Source: an uncultured Prevotellaceae bacterium (GTDB lineage Bacteria > Bacteroidota > Bacteroidia > Bacteroidales > UBA3663). Taken from it: a DNA stretch of 64,000 nt. The translations under genes and the position numbers were made by a program. The stretch spans positions 1 to 64,000 of the forward strand of contig ONNR01000017.1 in assembly GCA_900319235.1 (NCBI GenBank). Direction: 5' to 3'. Shown here piece after piece: positions 8,937-17,389 of the stretch; position 1 is the first letter of the stretch; each line of letters starts with the position of its first letter. The notes beneath the pieces were generated by a model. That model was not told the DNA's origin. It was given only the letters and a program-made list of their open reading frames with translations, and searched no databases.

Positions 8937-10373
8937 TCACTTCTTGATGAGCAAATAAGCTGACTGAGCATCGAGCTGACCATGGATGATACCCTTCTTG
9001 ACAGAGAAGATCTTGCCTGTGAGGGCATCCTTGTACTTGCCATTGGGGAGCGTGGTAGCCAATGAAATCTGCTGGGCATCGTTGGTGATGTTGATCAAGG
9101 CAGCGCCCTTGGTGCCACGACATACCTGTGTGACAGCGCCATCAGCCGAGAACGTGATGCTTTCGGGCTGACCCTGCATCTGATGACGGAAACGGTTGGC
9201 AGCCACCACGAGCGGATGCTTGAAGTTGTCGTTGCCCTTGATGCCTACGAGGTTCTTGCCCCAGAAGTTACCAGCAGGGCCATCGCTTCCATCAGGACGA
9301 TTGTAGAACAAAGGCATACCATTGGCACGTGCAGCGAGGAACACCCAACCCAGACGAATCTGCAGGTCGGAGAGAGCAGCCGATTCGTGGTCGTTGCAAT
9401 AGGTGTCGTGACTCTCGACCCAGGTTACTAGCTTCTTGGGATCGACGGGATGGCTGTAACCCTTCACGTCCTTACCCATCCAGTTGGCTTTCTCGAGGTC
9501 GTAACGAAGATCCCAACCCAATCCGGAAGCAGTCATACCCATATATTCGGCATATTCCTCCTCCTTGACGTTCCTGTCCTGAAGCACCTCGCCATAGATG
9601 AAGAGGCTGTCTTCGGGCAAGCAAAGGCGCACGCCATTGGCTTCCTCGCGGCCGGTAGCTACTGCCCAGAAGTTGTTTCTCGGAGATTTCTTGTCCTTCG
9701 GGTCACTGGGCAGACCGATATGCTTGGCTGTGTCGTAACGGAAACCGCGCACACCACACTTGATCAGGTCGTTGCAATACTGCAGGTAGTATGCCTGGAA
9801 GTCGGGGTTCTCGGTGTTGACGTCGGGCAGACCGCCCATCTGGCCTGTAGTACATTGCAGACGATCGTTGTAGTCGCGAATCTCATCAAAACCAGTGGCG
9901 TGATAGAGGTTCTCGTGTCCACCAACGGCGGCGTCGAGTTCGTCACTAACGCGAGTGTCGTCGATGGCCGTGTGATTGGGCAAAACATCGACAATGATGC
10001 GAATGCCATACTTGCCAGCCTCTTCGCAGAGCTGCTTGAGGTCCTCACGTGTACCAACCACGTAGTTGCCAATCTTCCAGTCGACAGGCTGGTAATAGTA
10101 ATACCAGCGACCATGGCCCCAAAGCTGCGGACCACCGCCCTTGTCGCCCTTGGCCTGAGTGACACAATTCTCGGCGGGTGAAGTCTGCACGACCGTGTAG
10201 CCTGCCTCAGCGATGTCGGCAAGGTTCTCGCGAATGGTGTTGAACGACCAGCACCATGCATGCAGAATCACATCGTTATTCGTCTCGACTGGTGCAACCT
10301 TTGGCTTGGCAGACAACTGAAGCCACATACCCATCATCAACATGGCGATGGGCAGAAAATACGTTTTCTTCAT
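8937..10373 (-). CDS. GH13 alpha-amylase, secreted (starch locus)
   Basis: 478 residues with a cleavable signal peptide (MKKTYFLPIAMLMMGMWLQLSA) and no lipobox Cys. It is a compact GH13 enzyme of the small bacterial/plant alpha-amylase type. It opens with VILHAWCWSFNTIRENL, has DVLPNHT as region I, nucleophile Asp in GFRYDTAKH (near 212), Glu in IYGEV (near 259) and Asp in ESHDTY (near 320). A short all-beta C-domain ends at LLIKK. Likely periplasmic or exported. It follows the CBM-bearing amylase on the same strand after an 86-base gap that holds a 12-base-pair hairpin. Confidence 0.9.
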   Translation of the reverse strand: MKKTYFLPIAMLMMGMWLQLSAKPKVAPVETNNDVILHAWCWSFNTIRENLADIAEAGYTVVQTSPAENCVTQAKGDKGGGPQLWGHGRWYYYYQPVDWKIGNYVVGTREDLKQLCEEAGKYGIRIIVDVLPNHTAIDDTRVSDELDAAVGGHENLYHATGFDEIRDYNDRLQCTTGQMGGLPDVNTENPDFQAYYLQYCNDLIKCGVRGFRYDTAKHIGLPSDPKDKKSPRNNFWAVATGREEANGVRLCLPEDSLFIYGEVLQDRNVKEEEYAEYMGMTASGLGWDLRYDLEKANWMGKDVKGYSHPVDPKKLVTWVESHDTYCNDHESAALSDLQIRLGWVFLAARANGMPLFYNRPDGSDGPAGNFWGKNLVGIKGNDNFKHPLVVAANRFRHQMQGQPESITFSADGAVTQVCRGTKGAALINITNDAQQISLATTLPNGKYKDALTGKIFSVKKGIIHGQLDAQSAYLLIKK

Positions 10374-10389
10374 CTTTATAAATTTTTAT

Positions 10390-10452
10390 GAGGGGCTATA
10401 GTGACAATAGTAACTATAATAACTATAGTGACTACATTAGCTATAGCCCCTC
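10390..10452. repeat. Hairpin with 12-base arms and a repeated CTATAGT loop
   Basis: GAGGGGCTATAG at 10390-10401 is mirrored exactly by CTATAGCCCCTC at 10441-10452. The loop is made of repeats of TAACTATA / TGACTA. There is no T run after it on the minus strand, so it looks more like an RNA processing or stability element than a terminator. Confidence 0.8.
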
Positions 10453-10459
10453 TTGACAT

Positions 10460-12463
10460 TTATCGGAACATGATCTTCTGACCACCACGGATATAGAGTT
10501 GGCCAGCCTTCATTTCGTTTACACGACGACCCTGCAGATCGTAGATGGCATTGTCCTGGTCAGCATCGTCCTCGGTGATGCCACGAAGACCGGCATACTG
10601 CGAGGTGACATCGCTTACCGTAAACTTGCCACCATTCTTCGTGCTGTTGATGATGTAGTAGGCATCCTTTGTCATACCCGTGACATCCTCCGACTGCTGA
10701 TTGCCTGCAGAATTGGTGAATACGAAGTTGACAGCATAGTCTCCCGTGTTGGGGATGGCGAAGGTCTGTACAAACCAGGTCAGTCCACCCTCTTCGACAG
10801 TTTCCTTTGCCTGAGCACCTGGCCAACCGCCATTGAGCTGCTCATTGTCAGGACCAGCCCAAATATAGATAAAGAGCGGATTGAGCGAACCCGACTGGTT
10901 GCAGACGTGCAAGGTGGCAGGATGAGAATCGATCACCTCCACTTCCTTGAACGTATAGGTGCGGGTCTGGACATTCTTCACTACACCATTGCTCAAAAGT
11001 CCCACCTTCAATGTGGTGGTCACAGCGAAGGAGAGCTCCGAGCCACTCTCAATGGAAGGAGAAGAGGCTGTAGGCTCCGAACCGTCGGTGGTATATACCA
11101 ACTTGGCATTGGGATCCTCCGAAATGGCAAGCAAAGGCACATCGACAGATTCGCCCACATTATAGACACCCGAACCCTTGCCAATCCAGGGAGCCTCGAT
11201 GGACTTCAGCACATAGTACTTGTAGTTCTTTCCCGAAATGACTTCCTGATAGGTATTCGACACATTATAGGTGTAGTTGCCGCACATAACACGGAGTGTA
11301 CCCTTGGTGCCTGTTACCGTACGACCTACGTAAGCCGTTCCGGACATCCACTCGGCGTAGGTGCTCTGGTTGTTGATGCCGACCAGACGACGCACCTCGA
11401 TCATGTTCTTGATCTCCTCCTTGCAGTCGGTCCAGTGCTTCAGGAACACACAAGGTGTGCCAGGCATAGCCAGCATCCAGGCATTGAGGGCAACGGTATC
11501 CTTGCGGATAGGATCCTGCGAAGCAGTCGCCGAACGATACTCGGTGTCGTGATTCTCGACGAACGTCACCGAATACTGACGATAATTCACGTCGCTGATG
11601 CCCGAGTTGTTCTTCAGGTTCGACCAATTGTTGTTGTTCACAGCATCGCGGCAAGTATAACGGAAAGCGAAGTCGAAGGCAGCCGACTGGATGGCACCAT
11701 TGACCTTGGTTCCATCAATCCATTTCTTCACGTTCGTCGAATTGCCATCCCAATATTCGCCCACCGAGAACTTGACGCCAGCATTGGCATTATAATCGCC
11801 TACGCGTGATGCATTGAAGCCCTTCACCATATCGTAGCGGAATCCGGTGTAACCAAGATCCTCGAGCAGATATTTGGTATAAACCTTGACGCAGTTCTGC
11901 ACATTCTCCGACTTGTGGTCGAGGTCGCGCATGCCGTCCCAGCCTTCGCCCTCATCGTTGTTCGACGAGAGACTGTAACCATTGTTGTTGGCCCATGTCA
12001 ACGTCTTTCCGCCATCATCGTTGCGCACGATGTCGGTACTCTGCATCTGATAAGTCACACCCTTGTAGGTCTCGGCAGGGAAATCCACCCAGTTGGAAAG
12101 ATTCTTGCGGTGATTGACCACCACATCGGCAATGATGCCCGTACCTTTCTCCTTGTAGGTATTGATCATGGAACGCAGTTGTTCCTCGGTACCGAACGAA
12201 GAGTGCTGGTCGAAATAATACAATGGATCATAGCCCATCGAGGTGCTGCTTCCGGTAAAAGCCGACTGCGGTACCCAAAGGAGCGAGAAATAGTTGGAGA
12301 TTTCTTCGGCCTGCGATTCAAGCTTGCTCCACTTGGTGGCCGAATAGGAATCCCAATAGAACCCTTGCAGCATCACGCCCTCATAGTTGGCGGGCCAACC
12401 CTGGGCGTCGGCAGCAGTCAAAGCCGTGGCTGCAAGAATCAGAGAAGTAAAGATTTTTTTCAT
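10460..12463 (-). CDS. Secreted GH13 alpha-amylase with starch-binding module and sorting-type C-terminus
   Basis: The ATG at 12463 gives a clean signal peptide (MKKIFTSLILAATALTAADA); the frame is open upstream to 12496 but that part overlaps a terminator. 667 residues. The GH13 barrel has the nucleophile Asp in GFRYDMVKG (near 209), Glu in VGEYWDG (near 235) and Asp in VENHDTEY (near 304). Beyond the amylase C-domain there is a chitobiase-C-like beta module with YTTDGSEPT (about 455-510), then a CBM26-like starch-binding module from about 519. The last 29 residues (IYDLQGRRV ... GQLYIRGGQKI) resemble the T9SS type A sorting tail common in Prevotella. It is probably the main extracellular amylase of the locus. 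Confidence 0.88.
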   Translation of the reverse strand: MKKIFTSLILAATALTAADAQGWPANYEGVMLQGFYWDSYSATKWSKLESQAEEISNYFSLLWVPQSAFTGSSTSMGYDPLYYFDQHSSFGTEEQLRSMINTYKEKGTGIIADVVVNHRKNLSNWVDFPAETYKGVTYQMQSTDIVRNDDGGKTLTWANNNGYSLSSNNDEGEGWDGMRDLDHKSENVQNCVKVYTKYLLEDLGYTGFRYDMVKGFNASRVGDYNANAGVKFSVGEYWDGNSTNVKKWIDGTKVNGAIQSAAFDFAFRYTCRDAVNNNNWSNLKNNSGISDVNYRQYSVTFVENHDTEYRSATASQDPIRKDTVALNAWMLAMPGTPCVFLKHWTDCKEEIKNMIEVRRLVGINNQSTYAEWMSGTAYVGRTVTGTKGTLRVMCGNYTYNVSNTYQEVISGKNYKYYVLKSIEAPWIGKGSGVYNVGESVDVPLLAISEDPNAKLVYTTDGSEPTASSPSIESGSELSFAVTTTLKVGLLSNGVVKNVQTRTYTFKEVEVIDSHPATLHVCNQSGSLNPLFIYIWAGPDNEQLNGGWPGAQAKETVEEGGLTWFVQTFAIPNTGDYAVNFVFTNSAGNQQSEDVTGMTKDAYYIINSTKNGGKFTVSDVTSQYAGLRGITEDDADQDNAIYDLQGRRVNEMKAGQLYIRGGQKIMFR

Positions 12464-12481
12464 TGTCGATTCGATTAAGGT

Positions 12482-12528
12482 AAAAAAGAGGAGCAAGGCA
12501 AGTGTAATACGCTTGCAACTTGCTCCTC
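12482..12528 (-). terminator. Intrinsic terminator between susF-like gene and the secreted amylase
   Basis: On the minus strand GAGGAGCAAG and CTTGCTCCTC form a perfect 10-bp stem with an inner GCAAG/CTTGC stem, followed directly by six T. It stands 19 bases before the amylase ATG, so it can end or attenuate transcription from susC-D-E-F. Confidence 0.88.
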
Positions 12529-12544
12529 AAAGATTCACAAATTG

Positions 12545-14476
12545 TTACTCAACGGTAGCGTAAGCCTTGCCTTCGCAGTTGGGCCAGAACTTGATGGTAT
12601 GAGTTCCTGCCTCAAGTTCGATGTTGCTGCCGTTATTCACAAGGTTGGTGAGGTCGCCGCCCCAGTTGAAGCCCCAGTCATGGTTAGCACGGAACTTGAA
12701 CCCGCCAGTGATAAGCTCGCCGGTGTAGATCCAGCAACCCTGTTCGGTATCGAACCTCATCTCGGTGTCGGTATCCCAACCACCAGGTGTAGCGTCACCA
12801 ATCAGGCCGATGGTGGCAGGTGTAGCCTCGTAGGTGAGGTTAGCCATATCAGCCACGAGCATGTAGAAGCCCTCCTCGATGTTGATGTTGCCACCTTCGG
12901 TCGAGAGCTTGCCCTCGCCGCCGTCGCCATACCATCCGCCATCGACGAACTTGAAGCCCCAGGTCTCAGCTGCCTCATTGACGGGAAGTACATAGTACCA
13001 GCCGCGATAGACGCCTGCACCTTCGTGAGCCATTGGGCTTGCCGAGTCGCTCCATCCGTTGGCACTACCAGCATAGTAGATGAAGTCGCTATACTGTGCA
13101 CCAGCACCGGAAGTCTCGGTGAAGACAGCCTTGTGGTTGCCCTCGGTAGAGAGAATCAGGCTGATGTCGTAGGTGCCAGCAGCAATGTTGATGTTCGGGC
13201 CATCCTGAGTCAGACCGTTCACGTCACCGCCAAAGTTGATTGCCCAGTCGGCATTTACACGGAACTTGACGCCGCCTTTCGGGAGCTCTACGCCCTTGAC
13301 CTCCCAAGCACCGGTTTCGCGGTTGTAGGTGAGATCGACATCGCCACCCCATGAATTGAAGTCGCCGATAAGGCCGATCTGGTTGATGGCTACGAGTTCG
13401 TAAGTCATCGAGGTGAGGTCAACGTTGATCTCATAGAATCCTGCACCTGGATCGGGGCAGTTGTCGTTACCCTGGCCGATGCGGTTGTCGCCGAGCCATT
13501 CCCAGTCGCCATCCCAATCGTTCTCGTTGGGCTTGAACTTGAACTGGCCGTCGAGGTAATAGTAACCCTTGTAGGCACCATCCGATGCGGGGCTGCGGAG
13601 AGCGTGTGGTGTGCTCCAGCCCGACTCGTTGCCAATCTCGTAAATGTACTCGTTGAATGACAGTGCAACGGCATCCCAGGTCATATTCATCATGTCGAAG
13701 GTGACACGATAGAAGAGAGCGTCGGGAACGTAAGTAACTACGAAGTTACCACCCTCGTTGTTGTACTTGAACTTGCCCTCATTTTCGGGATCGCTACCCA
13801 GGCACTTGCTCCAGTCACCACCTATGCCCGAAGCGGGAGTAACCTTGAACTCAAGGTCACTGGTAATGTCAGCAGGTGCTGCAAAGGTGCAGGTGAAGAT
13901 AGGATTCTCATAGACGTCACCACCACCATTGGTCAACGCATAGTCGGTATTGTTGTTGTCCCAATTGTTGAAGTTACCGGTGAGGTAATAGGTCTCCTCG
14001 ATTTCGGGAGCCTCGGGAATGGCTGTAATGGCAAATTCCTTCGAACTCATACGGATACTTGCTGCTGAGCTGGTCTCCCAAACGGAGAGGACACCCTTAA
14101 CCACACGCTCCTCGGGACGCTTGCCGTAAGAATCCTCGACATAGCGCTGAAGTTCTTGAGCCGACATATAACCTTCGGTGGTAATGTCGTAGGTGGCAGG
14201 TTCAATCAGGTTTTCCTCGGTTGAGAGCGTAATCTTATATTGGGGTGCATAGCCTTCAACAGAAGCTGTGGGAGCATTGATGTTGCAAACCTGAACCATC
14301 TCAGCCTCAAGTGTGCGGAAATCAATGGTGCCGACACTTGCCACGCTGCCATCGCCAAAGGATACGGCGGACTCTTGTGCCACGCTCTTGGGTTCACTCC
14401 AGTCCTTGTAGTCATCGGTACAAGCAGTAATGGCTGCTGCACCAAATACCATGGCATATAAAATTTTCTTTTTCAT
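12545..14476 (-). CDS. SusF-like outer membrane starch-binding lipoprotein
   Basis: 643 residues with lipobox ITAC (Cys19) followed by TDDYKDW; the acidic residues after the Cys are like the surface-export signal of Bacteroidetes lipoproteins. The N-terminal Ig-like SusE/F domain (about 20-155) is followed by five starch-binding modules. Their starts are marked by YYLTGNFNNW (near 162), YEIGNESGW (277), IGLIGDFNSW (365), IYYAGSANGW (465) and IGLIGDATPGGW (554), and they are rich in Trp. B. thetaiotaomicron SusF has three starch-binding modules, so this is an expanded form. It lies in the susC-D-E-F order and ends before a terminator. Confidence 0.88.
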   Translation of the reverse strand: MKKKILYAMVFGAAAITACTDDYKDWSEPKSVAQESAVSFGDGSVASVGTIDFRTLEAEMVQVCNINAPTASVEGYAPQYKITLSTEENLIEPATYDITTEGYMSAQELQRYVEDSYGKRPEERVVKGVLSVWETSSAASIRMSSKEFAITAIPEAPEIEETYYLTGNFNNWDNNNTDYALTNGGGDVYENPIFTCTFAAPADITSDLEFKVTPASGIGGDWSKCLGSDPENEGKFKYNNEGGNFVVTYVPDALFYRVTFDMMNMTWDAVALSFNEYIYEIGNESGWSTPHALRSPASDGAYKGYYYLDGQFKFKPNENDWDGDWEWLGDNRIGQGNDNCPDPGAGFYEINVDLTSMTYELVAINQIGLIGDFNSWGGDVDLTYNRETGAWEVKGVELPKGGVKFRVNADWAINFGGDVNGLTQDGPNINIAAGTYDISLILSTEGNHKAVFTETSGAGAQYSDFIYYAGSANGWSDSASPMAHEGAGVYRGWYYVLPVNEAAETWGFKFVDGGWYGDGGEGKLSTEGGNINIEEGFYMLVADMANLTYEATPATIGLIGDATPGGWDTDTEMRFDTEQGCWIYTGELITGGFKFRANHDWGFNWGGDLTNLVNNGSNIELEAGTHTIKFWPNCEGKAYATVE

Positions 14477-14539
14477 TGCTTTGTTGGATTTTCAGTCCCT
14501 TCCTGCCCCATTGCTGGAGCAGGCCGGGATTAAGGTTGA

Positions 14540-15757
14540 TTACTGGAGAACGAAACGATAGAAACGTGTAATATCGTTGTAGATTACAAGATAGTTGCCA
14601 GGAGCAAGGAAGATGTCTGCACCTCCATTGGTACCATAGCCATAGTAGCTGCCATCGGCTGTCTCGAGGACATCGCCACCCGAGTTGTAGTCCCATGAAC
14701 CAGCTTCCTTGATCTTGATAGCCTGACCATCAGCGATGGTGACATTAGCTACCCAGTCGTGGTTGATGGCGCCATCGTAGGTATGTACAGGCTTCATCTC
14801 GGTGTCACCCCAGTCGTTGAAGTGTCCGGAGATGCACATACCTGCGAATACGGCAGGAGTGCCTTCATACTTCTCGACGGTAAGCTCATCCTTCTCGGTG
14901 TTGAGGGTTACGGTGTAGTAGCCAGCCTCAGGCACGGTGATGTTGCCCGAACCGCCATCGTTCTTAACAAACGATCCGAAGCTATCGCCCTGGCCCCACT
15001 GCTCATCCCACGAGTCGAGGGTATGCTTCAGCTTGAAGCCATTGCCAGCCAGATAACCTGTCCAGGTGATTACGCCAGCACCGGTCTTGGGATCATACTC
15101 CCAGTCGGCAACGGTATGCATTGGGTAGCTGCTGGTAGGCATATCTGAGGTCCACTTACCATCGCCGATATCACCACCAATGAGGTACCAGATGTCGGGA
15201 TCGGCAGCCTTGAGCTCAATGTAATATGGAAGAACATTGAAGGTCACTACATTCGAAGCTACAGTAGCGAGCTTGGTGAAAGACGCATTCTGAACGAAGG
15301 CCAGTACACGTGCATAGAGTGTGGCGCCGTCATTGAATACTGCGTTGCCGTTTTCCCAGCCATTGAGCAGCTCAAGTGCCCTGTCGATGGCCGATGCCGG
15401 AACATTGACCTCGCAGGCGGTATAGGTCTCTTCGAGTGCGAAATAGTCGGCACCCGTGTTGTCTTCAGCCATTTCGTCGAAGGCCTTGGTAAAGTTGCCC
15501 GTTGAGGAAACCTGTACCTGATAGTTGGCAATGACGGGAGCGTTGGGATCGGTGAACTGTGGTTGAGACCAGCTCATGGCAATCGAATTGGAGCGCATGA
15601 GGTCGATCTGTGCATTTCCGTACACTGGCGCATTGACTGTGAACGAACCCTCAGCAGGTTGAACCAGGATAGGATTCGATTCATCGTCCTTGTCGCACGA
15701 GATGAATGCCAGGCTACCAGCCAAGAGCATCATCGCATAGGAAAATATCTTTTTCAT
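14540..15757 (-). CDS. susE: SusE-like outer membrane starch-binding lipoprotein
   Basis: 405 residues. Signal peptide ends FISC (Cys21), then DKDDE, an acidic stretch consistent with surface display. The N-terminal domain matches the SusE N-terminal fold, with NYQVQVSSTGNF (from about residue 78) typical of the family. Two starch-binding modules follow, beginning near WYLIGGDIGDGKW (about 189) and ISGHFNDWGD (about 306). SusE holds starch at the cell surface for the SusC/D importer. It is 21 bases after susD and 63 bases before the susF-like gene. Confidence 0.88.
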   Translation of the reverse strand: MKKIFSYAMMLLAGSLAFISCDKDDESNPILVQPAEGSFTVNAPVYGNAQIDLMRSNSIAMSWSQPQFTDPNAPVIANYQVQVSSTGNFTKAFDEMAEDNTGADYFALEETYTACEVNVPASAIDRALELLNGWENGNAVFNDGATLYARVLAFVQNASFTKLATVASNVVTFNVLPYYIELKAADPDIWYLIGGDIGDGKWTSDMPTSSYPMHTVADWEYDPKTGAGVITWTGYLAGNGFKLKHTLDSWDEQWGQGDSFGSFVKNDGGSGNITVPEAGYYTVTLNTEKDELTVEKYEGTPAVFAGMCISGHFNDWGDTEMKPVHTYDGAINHDWVANVTIADGQAIKIKEAGSWDYNSGGDVLETADGSYYGYGTNGGADIFLAPGNYLVIYNDITRFYRFVLQ

Positions 15758-15778
15758 ATTTGTTCAAATCGTGAAGAA

Positions 15779-17374
15779 TTAATAACCTGGATTCTGAGTG
15801 AGGTTCGGATTGGCATTCATATCCTCATCAGGAATAGCATAGATATTCAAGTAGTCGGGGAAGCTGACACCGGAAGTACCGGCACCGCCCTTCCATTCCC
15901 AAAGATATTCACTGCTCTTGCTGCCACCATAATAACCGAAACGGATAAGGTCGGTGCGACGATAGCCCTCGAAATAGAACTCACGGGAACGCTCGTCGAG
16001 AATCTGGCCAAGAGAGTACTGGGTCTGTGTCGAAGCATTGGCACGCTCGCGAAGAGCATTGACACGGGCAGTACCGGCAGCTGTGGTGACACCACCGTTC
16101 TGACGGGCATCAGCCTCGGCAGAAATCAGATAAGCCTCGGCCGAACGCATCAGGAAGAAGTCCATATCGACATACTGGGTATTGTGGGGTGTGCCACCCG
16201 AAGCATAGGTGTTGCGGAACTTGGCGCAAGCAAAACCGCTGGTATATTCGGTAGGAGTAGAAACCGAAAGCTCACGATCGACGCCAAAGAAGATGGCACG
16301 GTCATCGCCTGCAGCAGCGGCCATATCCTCGTAGGTAGCATTAGGAGCATCACCATTGGGGAAGAACTTGTCGAGAAGCTGACGACGTGCACGGTTACCA
16401 GCCCAGAACTCGGTGGTACCAAAGTCGGAGTTGATGTTCATGTCCGACTTCCAGGTCGATGCCATGAGGAAGAGCGATGTGCCCCAAGAGGTGGTTGTGG
16501 TACCATCCTGCAGTACGGGGAAGATGGCCTCCGTAGCGGCACTGGTCTCACCATTGTCGCCCATGAAGAGCATCTGGTAGGCGCTCCAGCCGTTCAAACC
16601 TGTGGTGTTGAGCTTGTGAGGACCATTGCAAACGGTCTCGGCGTAACTCTGAGCTTCGGCCCAACGGGCAGTGCCTGTGTAAACCTCGGCATTCAGATAC
16701 ATACGTGCGAGGAGCAGGTTGGCTGCATCCTGGTCAACACGCCCATAGCCCTGTTCATTGCTTTTGACGGCACGGGGAGCAAGCATATTGGGAAGAATCT
16801 CCTTGACTTCGTTCTCAATCCAAGCAAAAAGATCGGGACGCCTAATCTGCTGTGGGCTCTCTGCCGAAATCTCGAGGGTGAAAGGCACGTTTCCGAAGAG
16901 GTCCATCAAATAATAGTAATTGAGGGCACGGATGAAACGAACCTCAGCGGCACGAGTAGCATCGACATCACCGCAGACACTCAGATAGTGGTTGCAGAAG
17001 GCGATACCCGTATAGAGACGATAGTAGAAGCCACGGAGCATAGGATGAGAGGCATCGTACTGATTGTAGTTGAAGGCCGGGATACCAGGGTCGCCCCAAG
17101 CGCAGATAGCCTCATCGGTAGGAAGTTCCTGGGCATTCCAGAGCTGACGCACATAACCTGTGGTACCGCCATCAAGGCCATCGATATCACAGTCGCCATT
17201 GGCACCGGTGTTGCCGGCCAGTCCAATGTTAGCATAGCACTTTGCAAAGAGGGCGGCCTCGTCAGGCACCATCGTTGTACTTGGGTCCTTTGGAGTAACA
17301 TCCAAATCGTTGACGCAAGAACTCATACCCATCAGCAATGCAAGTGAAGCAAGTGAAAGAATATATTTCTTCAT
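15779..17374 (-). CDS. susD: SusD starch-binding outer membrane lipoprotein
   Basis: 531 residues, lipobox MSSC (Cys20). The helical SusD/RagB fold is shown by RFIRALNYYYLMDLFGNVPF (about 144-163, the characteristic TPR-like helix) and by the C-terminal ERSREFYFEGYRRTDLIRFG. SusD caps the SusC barrel and delivers maltooligosaccharides. It starts 15 bases after susC, the normal arrangement, and is followed by susE and susF relatives, which identifies this pair as the starch system rather than another PUL. Confidence 0.95.
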   Translation of the reverse strand: MKKYILSLASLALLMGMSSCVNDLDVTPKDPSTTMVPDEAALFAKCYANIGLAGNTGANGDCDIDGLDGGTTGYVRQLWNAQELPTDEAICAWGDPGIPAFNYNQYDASHPMLRGFYYRLYTGIAFCNHYLSVCGDVDATRAAEVRFIRALNYYYLMDLFGNVPFTLEISAESPQQIRRPDLFAWIENEVKEILPNMLAPRAVKSNEQGYGRVDQDAANLLLARMYLNAEVYTGTARWAEAQSYAETVCNGPHKLNTTGLNGWSAYQMLFMGDNGETSAATEAIFPVLQDGTTTTSWGTSLFLMASTWKSDMNINSDFGTTEFWAGNRARRQLLDKFFPNGDAPNATYEDMAAAAGDDRAIFFGVDRELSVSTPTEYTSGFACAKFRNTYASGGTPHNTQYVDMDFFLMRSAEAYLISAEADARQNGGVTTAAGTARVNALRERANASTQTQYSLGQILDERSREFYFEGYRRTDLIRFGYYGGSKSSEYLWEWKGGAGTSGVSFPDYLNIYAIPDEDMNANPNLTQNPGY

Positions 17375-17389
17375 AGTGGTAATACGAAA

